Below are positions 1 through 11,130 of a stretch of DNA of 64,000 nucleotides, in pieces. A program made the translations under genes and the position numbers. The number at the start of each line of letters is the position of its first letter. Position 1 is the first letter of the stretch. The notes under the pieces are model-generated. The model did no database searches. It was not told where the DNA came from and saw only the letters and a program-made list of their open reading frames with translations. The stretch covers positions 25,701,828-25,765,827 of the forward strand of contig NC_079876.1 of assembly GCF_029227915.1 (NCBI RefSeq), read 5' to 3'. Origin of the DNA: Hydractinia symbiolongicarpus. Its lineage: Eukaryota; Cnidaria; Hydrozoa; Anthoathecata; Hydractiniidae.

Positions 1-54
1 CGAACTAGCAGCTACATTTTTTATCAACCACCGTACGTTGACATTTGATGTGAT

Positions 55-345
55 ATGACATTCAGCTTTGTTGGACAAAACACCATCATATGGAATCAAT
101 AAAAATGAGCTTAAATAGTTCAGCGGCTATTTATTTGGTCGATATCAAGTAGTAGAATATGATGAGAGTTATCAATTGAAGAAGGAATTACTTGTGATGT
201 TCCACAAGGTTCCATACTTGGACCGCTAATGTTTTCGATATTCTTTAACGATCTTGAAGAACAACTTGAAAATTAAGAAATTTTTATGTTTGCTGACGAA
301 ATTGTTCTTTATTTTGGAGTAAATAATATCAGCACGATTATCTTT
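55..345 (+). pseudogene. Decayed non-LTR (LINE) reverse transcriptase fragment
   Basis: Broken reading frames give recognisable reverse transcriptase pieces in the usual order: a stretch like FDxxxHSxLLDK, then FSGYLFGRYQVVEYDESYQ, then after a one-base frame change CDVPQGSILGPLMF, then FMFADEIVLYF. The last piece is the catalytic YxDD region with the second Asp replaced by Glu. In-frame stops interrupt the first two pieces and fall between the third and the FADE motif, so this is a dead copy. The VPQGSxLGPLLF block is characteristic of LINE-type RTs (CR1/Jockey/I-like). The exact clade cannot be named from this short stretch. The element may continue off the left edge. Confidence 0.8.
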
Positions 346-1772
346 CTGGAGATAAACTATATATTATTTTAAGAACTGTATCCTGTAAAAACATTTTAAA
401 AAATATTTAAAACAAATAAATCTGCCAAGGTGTTAAAGCCACAACCTTAGAAAACATTTAACATCCTACTAAACAGCCCTATTGGATAGGGCTGACATTT
501 AAGTCATAACTATGACTGTTTCGGGTTTTAAACAACTTTCTGCTCTGGCACCAATGCCTCCATTATCAATTTACAAACCGTTCCCAAGTTATTTGCAAAC
601 ATATACCATGGTGTAATATATATCAACGACGTTTGTTGTTAAATCAGTAACAAATAAGGTATTCCCTTGCCTACGCCGAGTGTAAGTAAGTAAGTAAGTA
701 AGACAGTAACGGAAAGTTTTATGTCCTTTGGAATTCCATCTTAATGACTGGCTCTTCCTCTTCTCCGACTGTAAAGTAACATTACCGCTAGAAACACGTA
801 TACATTGCTGTAACTTGCTTCCCTGCCACACAAGCCGATTATCGGTCAGTAGATGGCACCAAATAGGATGACAACACTAATTTAAAGTGCGCCGGATTGC
901 AGACTCGACCTGAAAACCTTATAATGACGAGTCGAACGCGTTAACACTACACCATCTCTGAGTGTATTCTTAACCCATACAATAAAATCGCATAAAAGTA
1001 TATATTTACGGAAAGTCTAGTGAATTTCCTATCTGATGAAGACAGTTTTACTGTTGCTGCTATATTTGAAAACAGACACCTTTTTGGGGACTGAATAACG
1101 TAAAAAGAATATTTTTCTGCATTTGTTATTTACACATTGTCTATATTAGCGCGAGATGTTTTATTGTGTTTTTGTCTCCTGGGTATAGTGTATTTATCGT
1201 GTTTTGTGTGCGTAAGTTTCTGTTCGTTAGTGTGTAAAGTATCCTTGCCGTGTGTGAGTACGCATAGGTAAAGTTTGGGGAATTTTGTGTTTCAGTATGT
1301 ATATGCTTTTCTTGCGTTTGTTATTTATGTAGAATGTATTAGCTGTTCGGTATAGGGCTTCAGAATTAGTTTTGTTTTTGTCATTTTTTTATATACTTGC
1401 TTATTTCTGTTGTTTTATTACAAGCATGTAACTTAGTTTTTGTTTTCTTTGTAACGCCAATTGTGAAAGAAAAGTTAAAGTAAGCCCATTGCCAACAACT
1501 TACCAGTAGCGAACTGGTAAGTTGCGGTAACACATACACTTCAATGATTTTTAAACTCCCTCACCTTTGAGCCGAAGATATAAGGGTACCTGTTTTTCGT
1601 CCCATTCCGTTTTCATATAAACACCACTTCAGGTTAGTTTCGCTCTTTAATCGATATTTTTGGACTATTTTTCTGCTAGCACAACACAAAAAAAACTAAA
1701 TCGCGAAAATAAATTCCGCAAAATCGCTTTCGGAGAAAACTTCATAATCCTTATGATTTAATCAGCACTTAC
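346..1772. other. Gene-poor stretch left of the first receptor gene
   Basis: No convincing exon is visible on either strand. A GTAA tetranucleotide run lies at 682-702. I searched here on the minus strand for the missing TM3-TM4 exon of the adjacent receptor gene, using the FYTVMISEIAL-like TM3 start seen in its paralog, and did not find it. Confidence 0.5.
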
Positions 1773-4700
1773 CTGACAATAATCGGTATACTTTCTGAAC
1801 TCGGTGGAATTGAATCCGATACCATTAAAACATACACAGACAAGGATAGAAAAGTTGTGATGATAAGACCAGTTCTTTCACCGGACAATGGTGGTAAAAG
1901 GAAAGAGAAGCAGGCCAACACAGCAATGAGCACTCCAGGTATTATCAGATTGTAGAAGTAGAATTTTACTCTTCGATGCAATCGAACCGTGTAAGTGATT
2001 GTAACGTATGGATTTGGACAGCAAACATATGTTGCCGATACTCTGTTTGCCTCTAGACCTATAAAATACGATTTTTTTCTTATAATTTCCTATGACTTGT
2101 TACTACATGCAACTCTCTTTCACATTGTTCTTTTTGTGAATATGCGTCAAAATAAAATCTAAATACCGTCTATCTTAAATTCTCCACTTTTTGAGAACGT
2201 GCTAAGATCGCCTGTTGGATTTCGGTTGTATACATCCAAAGCAAGACCGTCGTACGCCCACGAACCAAACTTAAGTGGGCAGTACTGTACGTCAAATGGG
2301 AAATAAGTCATTGACAATTTACATTCGCTCCTAAAGGATAAACGAATATAGATATGAGTTATACTTTGAAAGCACGAAGTTGTTGTGCGTAGTCGTGTTG
2401 TTTATAGCTACAAATGCGTATCTTAGGTTCAAGCGTTGGCTTTTTTAAAACGTCTTTTGATAGACTACTTATGAATATTTAACTTTATCCCAAAACTACA
2501 AATATCGATATCTACCTGCTGAATTTTTAAAACATCGACAAAAAATGCCAAAATATGAAAGAAAAATAAAGTTAATTGTGTATAAAAGAGCTTGAAAGGT
2601 TGTCTAGGAATTTGAATATTTTTTTTCAAAATTCTTGATTGGTTCTTTAGAATTTGGACTCAGAAGACTTACTTATTATGCATGATGTCATGAACTATCT
2701 CTGCGAGGGTGTTATGTTTAACATTTTTAACACAAGCCATATAGAGTTAAAAATGTTTTCTGGCCGTTCACTTTGACGCGTTTTGAATATTTTACATAAA
2801 TTTGAATATTTAGTTACCATAATTATGCTCATGCTAGTTCATGACGCCATAATTTCGCATAATTAGCACAACTTTTAATACAAATATCTCGAGAACGGAT
2901 AAAGATTTTTCAAAAAAAATTTTTGCAGGAGGTAACCTTTGCAAAGATTCAGTCCTGCAGAAAATGTTCTAGTTTAAGGTAGCTAGTTACTTGATCTTAA
3001 TTATCATTGACTTACATCTCAGTAACTCAGTAACTTTAAGAAACAATAGACCTGGTGCTAATGAAGATAGCTATCAAGTGCTAAACCAGAGTAAATGTCA
3101 CCTTAAAATCATTGGGATTAACCACACAACATCCCCAGTGCTGTATATATTAACTCTTGTTTTTCCAAAATCATCAAAACCTTGGAAACCTCGTTCCGCA
3201 CTATGGTAAACAAAGAACTAAGTTATCTGTGGGTGTCAACAGGTATTTTAAGTATATGAAAAAACATTTTCAGCAACTTATTTAGAGACTTTTTTGCATA
3301 AACAAATGACTTTCTGCACGTCGTCTTGGACATTCAAAATTGTTAAATCATTGTTTACCTGGGTAAGATTATACGGGGCAAGTTTTTGATCTCCATGACA
3401 AACTGTACTTTAATTTGCACCATGGAAATTATTTGTTAATTGTCGAATTAATTGACAAGGCAAACTGTGTAATTTTTGATCATTTTTTCCTCATGCAATT
3501 GTTTAGCAATTGTCAAAAATTTTGGCAATTGTGAAGATACTGACTGTTGGAGCCCAGAATATCCATTACTGGAAGTTTCTTAAATTTTTTGGAAGCTTCA
3601 GCCTCTGGCTTCTGATTAAAGAAGATATGGTCGGGTTTTTTTAAAATTTCTTATTATTTCTTTAATTCCGGCTAGAATGCAGGATGTAAAGGCTTACAGC
3701 TGCTCGACTTTTCATGTCAAAGTGATCACGTACCTTACAGTACGTAATGTACTTTGTTAAATGGACAAAGTCTTGCAAAAAATAAAACTGAAAACAGAAT
3801 AGAGACTGATATGGAAAGTAAAATTGTTGCAAAAAAATTGATGTAGCTTAAAATGTACATACTTATTGTACAAGGTGATATCCGGTTTCCATATTTTGTC
3901 TGGACCAACAGCCAAATAGGAAACATTTGACCACTTCGCCGGATCCCAGCGCAGGTACTGATCATTCCAATACTATGACGAAAAGAATTATTTTTCTTGG
4001 TGAAAAGATCGGAAATGATTCTAAACACACCTTTATGTTTGAACAGAAAAGATGAGACAAACTACTACTACTTGTCCAGCAAAGTCCAACAAAGAGGAGT
4101 GTTATGTGGAATAGGCGGTACAGGGAAAGAGTGATTATTCAGTTCGTTTTACATCAAGAATAGGCCATCCGGACAATAAAACCCATAGTAGGCTAGAGCG
4201 CTGAGGAAACCATTTAATTCAGGGGGATCCCTCCCATGCTGGTCGAGATGAAACTGAAGCTCTCGCATCTTAAACAGAAAATTGAATAGCATCCAAGCTT
4301 GACCCCAGCTGCTTTTACCATAGCGACAACAAACTTCGCTAGAACTATCAAGAAGCTCAGTCCATTTGAGAAGCTTATAATTTTAGGGACGAGTTTGAAT
4401 AGCAACGCCTGGCATATTAATAAACACCCTAAAACTAGCATAAACGCAAAATGAATTTATGATAACATCGTCTTGCTTATTATCAGCTCCTTGAAATAAA
4501 TACATAGTTGTTTCAATGGTGCGCGTAAGTAAAAACAATAAGGCTTCTGACATACATGTCTGATCCATACATTAGTCGTCATTATCTGTTGTTTTTCGTC
4601 CTACAAAGGAAACAATAAATACGCAATAAACATTAGGCGTGTTGTAGTTTTTTTAAGTGTCATTTTTTGCTAAATCTATTCCACTATTTTAGCTATAATA

Positions 4701-5796
4701 AACAGTGATAGCATTCTCAGTTGTTGAATATCAAGATTATTTCTGTCGAGTTAAAGTACCGTAATTATTCTAATTTAGTGCGGCCTCTAATTAGTGCGGA
4801 TGGCCTTTTTTCCGAAAATTTAACAATTTATTTTTCTCTCATTATTAGTGCGGATGGAGTGTTGGTAATTTTCAATTTTCGTCTTATTTAGTGCGGAAAG
4901 GGTAAAAAATTCCTCTAATTAAACTAATCTACTCTGACAAATTCGCCATTGCCGTTAAAAAATGGTGAAAAAACGGTTGGACATGTTCCTAAGTTCCTAA
5001 GTGGTAATATATCTCCTCTAATTATTAATGCAGCATGTCCAAAATAATTATTTTTCGGCCTTACTAAATTAGAATAATTACGGTAATTATCAGTAAATCT
5101 GATATTTAACAACAGTGTGCAATATCTGTCGCGCTCCTTTACAGTACACATTCATCAATTCGAACGCATAAGTCCGTGTATCGAACAAATTTTTCACTCC
5201 CTTAAGTATCTCCTAAAATATATTTTGTGTTGCTTAATTCGGACAGTCTTCTAGGCTAAAAATTGCTCGGTAATTCGAACGTTTTGCGCGCCTACAATCT
5301 AAAACTGTAATGAAAATAAAGATCCCTTGCGTTTTCGAACTAACGGATGTGTACTAGAGCCGTATTTTGTTTAAAATGGTTATATCGCAACCCTATTTCG
5401 CCCTCTTTCCCCACATTTTTCTACTTTGTGATAACACTTATACAAAAATGCACAGAAGACCGATGCGGGAAATATGTACGTCAGAAAGGAATCCAATGAC
5501 CGGCGAACCCGTGGATTTTTCTACGGGTTGATGACTAGCTTAGTGTATACCAGAATACTTTTGATTATGAAATTAACATTCAAACAAAGGTTAAATTAGC
5601 GTAACGTCTATAATAATGCAAATTTTCTTTCCGACTAGCTAAAAAACAATACTTGCCATATCCAGCATTTGCTTCAAAGCAATATCAAATGTCAGGTTGA
5701 CTGGTTTAGTAACACTGGAACTAGGACGTGCATCAGGGTGATAATTAGATAACAGATGGTTGATCAACAAACTATCTGGTGATGTGCCAAAACAGC
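1773..5796 (-). CDS. Nicotinic acetylcholine receptor-like alpha-type subunit (copy A, partial)
   Basis: Cys-loop ligand-gated ion channel subunit of the plasma membrane. Exons on the minus strand, in order: 5796-5657, 4600-4556, 3972-3863, 3200-3102, 2330-2167, 2058-1773. They encode the N-terminal helix region (NHLLSNYHPDARPSSSVTKP), loop D (DEKQQIMTTNVWIRH), loop A (KIWKPDITLYN), the Cys-loop (Cys-x13-Cys ending FPFDVQYC), loop B (FGSWAYDG), loop C with vicinal cysteines (YVCCPNPY), then TM1 and the pore helix TM2. Loop C with adjacent cysteines and both tyrosines marks an acetylcholine-binding alpha-type subunit. TM2 is preceded by GER and followed by an acidic residue, as in cation-selective members. 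The first listed exon ends in GATATG followed by GCAAGT, a GC-AG donor. The signal-peptide exon and the TM3-TM4 exon are not found. The latter may lie off the left edge or be lost, so functionality is uncertain. Confidence 0.88.
4757..5085. mobile_element. 329-bp element with perfect 23-bp terminal inverted repeats
   Basis: The ends 4757-4779 and 5063-5085 are exact reverse complements, beginning TACCGTAATTATTCTAATTT. If the outer TA is the target duplication, this is a TA-inserting (Tc1/mariner-like) MITE. The interior holds several direct copies of an ATTAGTGCGG motif and no coding capacity. It lies in the copy A receptor region, between the 4600-4556 and 5796-5657 exons. Confidence 0.8.
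5350..5538 (+). mobile_element. Decayed Helitron-like non-autonomous element
   Basis: The 3' end is clear: CGAACCCGTGGATTTTTCTA and CGGGTTGATGA lead into CTAG at 5535-5538, which is the hairpin plus CTAG terminus of the family described at 40548-41322, with one stem mismatch. The 5' limit is a guess from an AGCCGTATTTTGT motif near 5357. It lies in the copy A intron between 5796-5657 and 4600-4556. Confidence 0.5.
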
Positions 5797-8700
5797 CTGA
5801 AGAATAATTGGAGGAAGCGTTAATTTTGATGTATGCGCTTTTAAACGGTGATTCCCAGGGCTTTTTGCCTTTTTGATACAAGAAAAGATAACGTATGAAT
5901 ATCCTAGCATCGTTTCGTTATATGTGAATAATTTTTACACGTCATAAGTAATAAAAGGCCAACAAAGGCGGAACTTCAGCGAACAAACCTCTATTTTACG
6001 GAGTAACAGAAAATTTAGTGAATAAAGTGTGCAGGAAAGCCGAAAACATTCCTTATTAGCTTATCTATATTTTATAAACAATTCATATGCAGACAAATTA
6101 CTTAACTACTGGGCTATTTTCTATGAAGTTTCAATTTAAAGTTTGTGTGTATTTTCGGAGGAAGACTTTCCCCCAAGGTATATTATAATATTTTGTTTAA
6201 GAAAACAATCTGTTTTACTGATGCATTTTTCTTCACTTTTTATGCCTCTGTATTATATTATTTTATTTAGAACTATAACTCCACTAGACAATAAGACTAG
6301 TGCTCTAGTTGATTGTCTGGTAAAGCGGTTGCGGTGTTTGTGCTCTTTTCCATAATTTAAACTTTCGAGCAGAAGCTGAAAGAAATTTCCTAAGCAAATA
6401 ATAACGAAATAAGAATATCTAAGAACTAGTCGTTAACCTGTGGAAAAATCCACGGGGTTGCCCGTCCTTTATATATCACATTTCGTGTTTCCGTTATGGG
6501 ACGCGGTAACCCTTTTGAACAGACAGACGGAATACGGCCATTATAATAGAGACTAAACATTTATTTTATTCAGATAAGTTTAACTCGTTGAACTCCAGCT
6601 GCACTGGGCAAACAATAGTCTGAATTTTATTGTCTGATCTTTCTTCGCTCCAGCTGTTTAGAATAATTCAAAAAGTTAAAAAGAGTCGGGATTTATATTC
6701 AGGAAGGAGAGATAAGCAACTTTTTTTAATTTGTGGTTTTAGGTTTCGTGTTATGTCTTAAAAATGCATGAACTGGAATTTAAAAAGGATGAAAGGAACA
6801 GTTGCGTTATTATATTTATTTGTTACTTTTATTTATGTTAAGACTAAAACCTTACATTGTCTAGTACCCACGCTACCTATAAAAGCACAAAGCATAGGTT
6901 TTTTTACAAAGAAGAAGTCGGCATCCGTGTTATTTTTTATGGTTTCTAAGTGAGTTTGACGGACCTTTGGGTATTCCGAATTCGCGATAGTAAAAATCAT
7001 CTTTTTCAGACATCAATTCATTAAGTATGCAACACAAACATTATCATGGTTCTAATTTTTCGTCCCCTGCCATCATTACTCCTTCTTTCTTCCCTACCAT
7101 CCTCCTTATACTATGCCCTTTTTATGGACCAAAATCGTTCTTTAGCACCACCCCTCCTTTATTTACTCTCACCTTACTTCTAAGAAGTACTTGAAGCGTT
7201 CTTCGGCCCCCTTTTACCCCTTTCCCTAGAAAAGTAAGGTAGGATAATTTTGATTTTATTATTCAATGTCACTTATGGATCAGAAAGCAAAAAGCCACAC
7301 AAACATCCTTTCTCTGCATACGATCCTCTGAAATACTAACAAAATAATAGATAGAACCAATCCGAAAACATGTTTTAAAATCAGAATTTGATATTGTGTA
7401 AAATAAGGATAATTTCAAAAGTTATTTAATTGTTTTTAAGTTACAGTTCGATGGCCTTATATTCTCTTCCGCCTTTCCTGTACCCAAGTAGCTAACCTAA
7501 TTAAGTACCCCTCCCCATGTTTTAAAACTTTGTTTTAAAAGTGTGTTTGTTATCTTTTGCGTTGCAAATTCAACATTAAGATTTGGCTTGTTACAGTTAA
7601 ACAAGAAACCTGTTGCAGCAGATAACTTACTTAAATCATGATATTTTTAGTATGTGTTTTAAAGACTTTGTTTTTTTCTTTTTTCTAATAATATTTTCTG
7701 AAAACATCAGAATACTCGCGTTAAGTGGAGCTTAAAAAAATCAGTCGAACTCAGCAAATGTTTCAATTGACAAAATCTTGTAAATAGGACTTTGGCAAAA
7801 AGATAAGTCCCACTTATCAAGGATCTCACTTAACACAGGTGTGCTGCTTACATTAAAGAAAATAAATTCAAGAAGTGTCTTGCAATGACGGTGTCTCAAT
7901 CTTATTGCGTCTTAGTGCATTGAAAGATTAAACCCTTTATGAGATGAGATCTAACACGCGCTTTTTGCAATTTCCCGCAGCAACAAAACAGCCGATTTTA
8001 TGCGCCCTGCATTTTTGTTAACACAAAGAACGGAAATATCTCATGAATTCAAACTTAAATAAGGTAGTCATTCTAGTTATAAAGTTTTTTGGGCCTATCA
8101 AACTGGTATATCGTTAGTTTTAAACACCTACCTTTTGCTATGCAACCGATACAGAACAGAACTTGTGAAAAGTGAAACATTCCCAATCTAAACTTCAATC
8201 GATGCTTTGAGCTGTTTCTCTGTCTGTTGCCATATGAAGTTTTAAAAAGTGAAAATAGTGAAAGAAAGGGAATATTTAAAGATCGCAACATCACTCTTGA
8301 ATTGTATAATTAAGAATTATTTCAGTTAAAAAATGGTTATTATTATATTACAACAATGAAACATTAAAATAATTAGACTGTATTTTTCGGCGTCTTTTTT
8401 TCTCGTCTTTGAAGAATTTTCGTGTATCAACAAATGTTTTTGTATAAAACAGCAGTTCCTCGTTGCTCTTCCTCGCTGTGATTATTTTACAGCGATACAA
8501 AAGAAATCAGCATGTTGTCATAGACTTTTTCAATAACAATAATTTTCCTTTTCTTAGAAACAAAACTAGAATTTTACTTTTCATAAAAAATTAAATAAAA
8601 TTTCTATTGTAAATGTTGTCTAATTTTTTTAGTACTGCTTGTTAAAGGTCTGAAAAAAGTATTACTTTCATTTATCAACAAAAAGATGTCTTGTCTCTTC

Positions 8701-8820
8701 TACGCAGCTGGCTCACGCACGAATTTGACACGTGATACGAAGCATCGAAAGCTATATTGCCATAGTTTCGGAGAAGCTTAGAGTTTTCTAGCTATTTCTT
8801 TTCTTTACTTTGCTTTTTCT
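5797..8820. other. Intergenic stretch upstream of receptor copy A
   Basis: AT-rich DNA with no exon that I can support. The first exon of the copy A receptor (start codon and signal peptide) should lie here but was not recognised. One Helitron-like element (6426-6552) is the only identifiable feature. Confidence 0.5.
6426..6552 (-). mobile_element. Helitron-like mini-element, 127 bp
   Basis: Read on the minus strand it begins TCTCTATTATAATGGCCGTA, contains the GTCTGTCTG-type segment, and ends with a hairpin built on CCGTGGATTTTTCCACAGG, then TTAACGA and CTAG followed by T. A TC start and a hairpin about 7 bases before CTAG are the diagnostic Helitron ends. There is no room for a transposase, so it is non-autonomous. 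Confidence 0.7.
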
Positions 8821-8882
8821 TACTTTATTGTGCTTCCCTTTGCTTTAATTTCTTTACTTTGTTCTTCCTGTCGCTCCTTAAC

Positions 8883-10510
8883 CTTGTCTTACTTTGTCTT
8901 GCTTTACTTTGTCTTACTGTACCTTGCTTTACTTTGTCTTACTGTACCTTGCTTTACTTTGTCTTACTGTACCTTGCTTTACTTTGTCTTACTGTACCTT
9001 GCTTTACTTTGTCTTACTGTACCTTGCTTTACTTTGTCTTACTGTACCTTGCTTTACTTTGTCTTGCTGTACCTTGCTTTACTTTGTCTTACTGTACCTT
9101 GCTTTACTTTGTCTTGCTGTAGCTTGCTTTACTTTGTCTTGCTGTACCTTGCTTTACTTTGTCTTGCTGTACCTTGCTTTACTTTGTCTTACTGTACCTT
9201 GCTTTACTTTGTCTTACTGTACCTTGCTTTACTTTGTCTTACTGTACCTTGCTTTACTTTGTCTTACTGTACCTTGCTTTACTTTGTCTTACTGTACCTT
9301 GCTTTACTTTGTCTTGCTGTACCTTGCTTTACTTTGTCTTACTGTACCTTGCTTTACTTTGTCTTACTGTACCTTGCTTTACTTTGTCTTGCTGTAGCTT
9401 GCTTTACTTTGTCTTGCTGTACCTTGCTTTACTTTGTCTTACTGTACCTTGCTTTACTTTGTCTTACTGTACCTTGCTTTACTTTGTCTTGCTGTAGCTT
9501 GCTTTACTTTGTCTTGCTGTAGCTTGCTTTACTTTGTCTTGCTGTAGCTTGCTTTACTTTGTCTTGCTGTACCTTGCTTTACTTTGTCTTACTGTACCTT
9601 GCTTTACTTTGTCTTACTGTACCTTGCTTTACTTTGTCTTACTGTACCTTGCTTTACTTTGTCTTGCTGTAGCTTGCTTTACTTTGTCTTACTGTACCTT
9701 GCTTTACTTTGTCTTGCTGTAGCTTGCTTTACTTTGTCTTGCTGTAGCTTGCTTTACTTTGTCTTGCTGTAGCTTGCTTTACTTTGTCTTGCTGTACCTT
9801 GCTTTACTTTGTCTTACTGTACCTTGCTTTACTTTGTCTTACTGTACCTTGCTTTACTTTGTCTTACTGTACCTTGCTTTACTTTGTCTTGCTGTAGCTT
9901 GCTTTACTTTGTCTTGCTGTACCTTGCTTTACTTTGTCTTACTGTACCTTGCTTTACTTTGTCTTACTGTACCTTGCTTTACTTTGTCTTGCTGTAGCTT
10001 GCTTTACTTTGTCTTACTGTACCTTGCTTTACTTTGTCTTGCTGTACGTTGCTTTACTTTGTCTTGCTGTACCTTGCTTTACTTTGTCTTGCTGTAGCTT
10101 GCTTTACTTTGTCTTGCTGTAGCTTGCTTTACTTTGTCTTGCTTTACCCTATTTTGTCTTGCTTTACTTTGCTTTACTTTGTCTTGCTGTACTATGTCTT
10201 GCTGCAGATTTTTTTACTTTGCTTAATTTTGCTTAATATTGCTCTACTTAATTTTATTTTACTTTACTTTGTCTTGCTTAACTTTGTCTTGCTTTGTTTT
10301 GCTTTACTTTGTATCGCTTAAGATTGCTTAACTTTCTTTTACTATGCTTTACTTTATTTTGCTTTACTTGATCTTGGTTAAGCATGTTTTACTTTGTCTT
10401 GTTTTGTTTTGCTTTACTTTGCTTTACATTATTTCACTTTACTATGCTTTCTCTTGCTTTACGTGTCTTACTTTATTGTGATTCACTTTGCATCATTAAC
10501 CTTTACTTTT
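8883..10510. repeat. 25-bp minisatellite, about 50 units, grading into CTTTG/CTTTA pentamers
   Basis: From about 8901 to 10140 a 25-bp unit repeats with almost no length change. Each unit can be read as five related pentamers (ACTTT, GTCTT, ACTGT, ACCTT, GCTTT). Units differ at two positions: CTTACTGT or CTTGCTGT, and GTACCTT or GTAGCTT. Flanks on both sides (8800-8900 and 10140-10510) decay into irregular CTTTG/CTTTA/CTTAC pentamers, which suggests the 25-mer arose from a pentanucleotide tract. Because 25 is not a multiple of three and the unit lacks stops in all plus frames, long stop-free frames result. They are low-complexity artefacts, not genes. Confidence 0.97.
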
Positions 10511-11034
10511 TTTAATTTACTTATTCTTGTTCAAACAGAAGATATGTTAGGAAACATCTATACTACTACCCATGAAATCAAAATAGAATGACGAAATATT
10601 GCACAGAATGTTCTCAAACTTGATTTTCAAAGGAAATAGTAATGGTACGATTTTAAAGTTGTTTATAATGTCACAAGAAATAATGCCGACGTCAGTAAGA
10701 AATTATTATGCTAATATATTTCCCTTGTCTCATGCTAAAGTTTCTTCTACGAAATAGCTTTAAAAACATCAAATAACGTGAACTCAGGACAGAGAAATTT
10801 GGCTCTGTCTAAGTGGCACAAAAATGTCAAAAACATTTCTAGTTTGTGTATATCAATCTACATGCACCACAGATACGAAACGTTTATAATTCATACAATA
10901 TGTATATGAAAAAATGTGTTTTCCAACTGTTAGATTTTCATGTTTTAATTACTGTATGTCACGTGTGTATCACGTGTTTAAATAATTTCGTTCTTGCAAG
11001 TAATCATAGCTAGTTAATTACTTTCCAGCCTAGA

Positions 11035-11040
11035 TTTATT
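11035..11040 (-). promoter_or_regulatory. Probable polyadenylation signal of receptor copy B
   Basis: AATAAA on the minus strand (TTTATT on plus), about 90 bases after the receptor copy B stop codon at 11131. Position and motif fit. No cleavage site can be confirmed from sequence alone. Confidence 0.4.
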
Positions 11041-11130
11041 GTATTTGGATTGGTTGTTGGCACATGTGATTTACTATTAAAATCAGATTCCCTGTTCTTG
11101 AAAATGTCCTGGACGATATATTTGTACCAA

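Noticed and set aside
8830-10591. Overlapping open frames encoding Leu/Cys/Tyr-rich repeats as membrane protein genes
   Set aside because: All three plus frames give the same peptide repeat because of the 25-bp period. There are no non-repetitive domains, no splice context and no start-site evidence.
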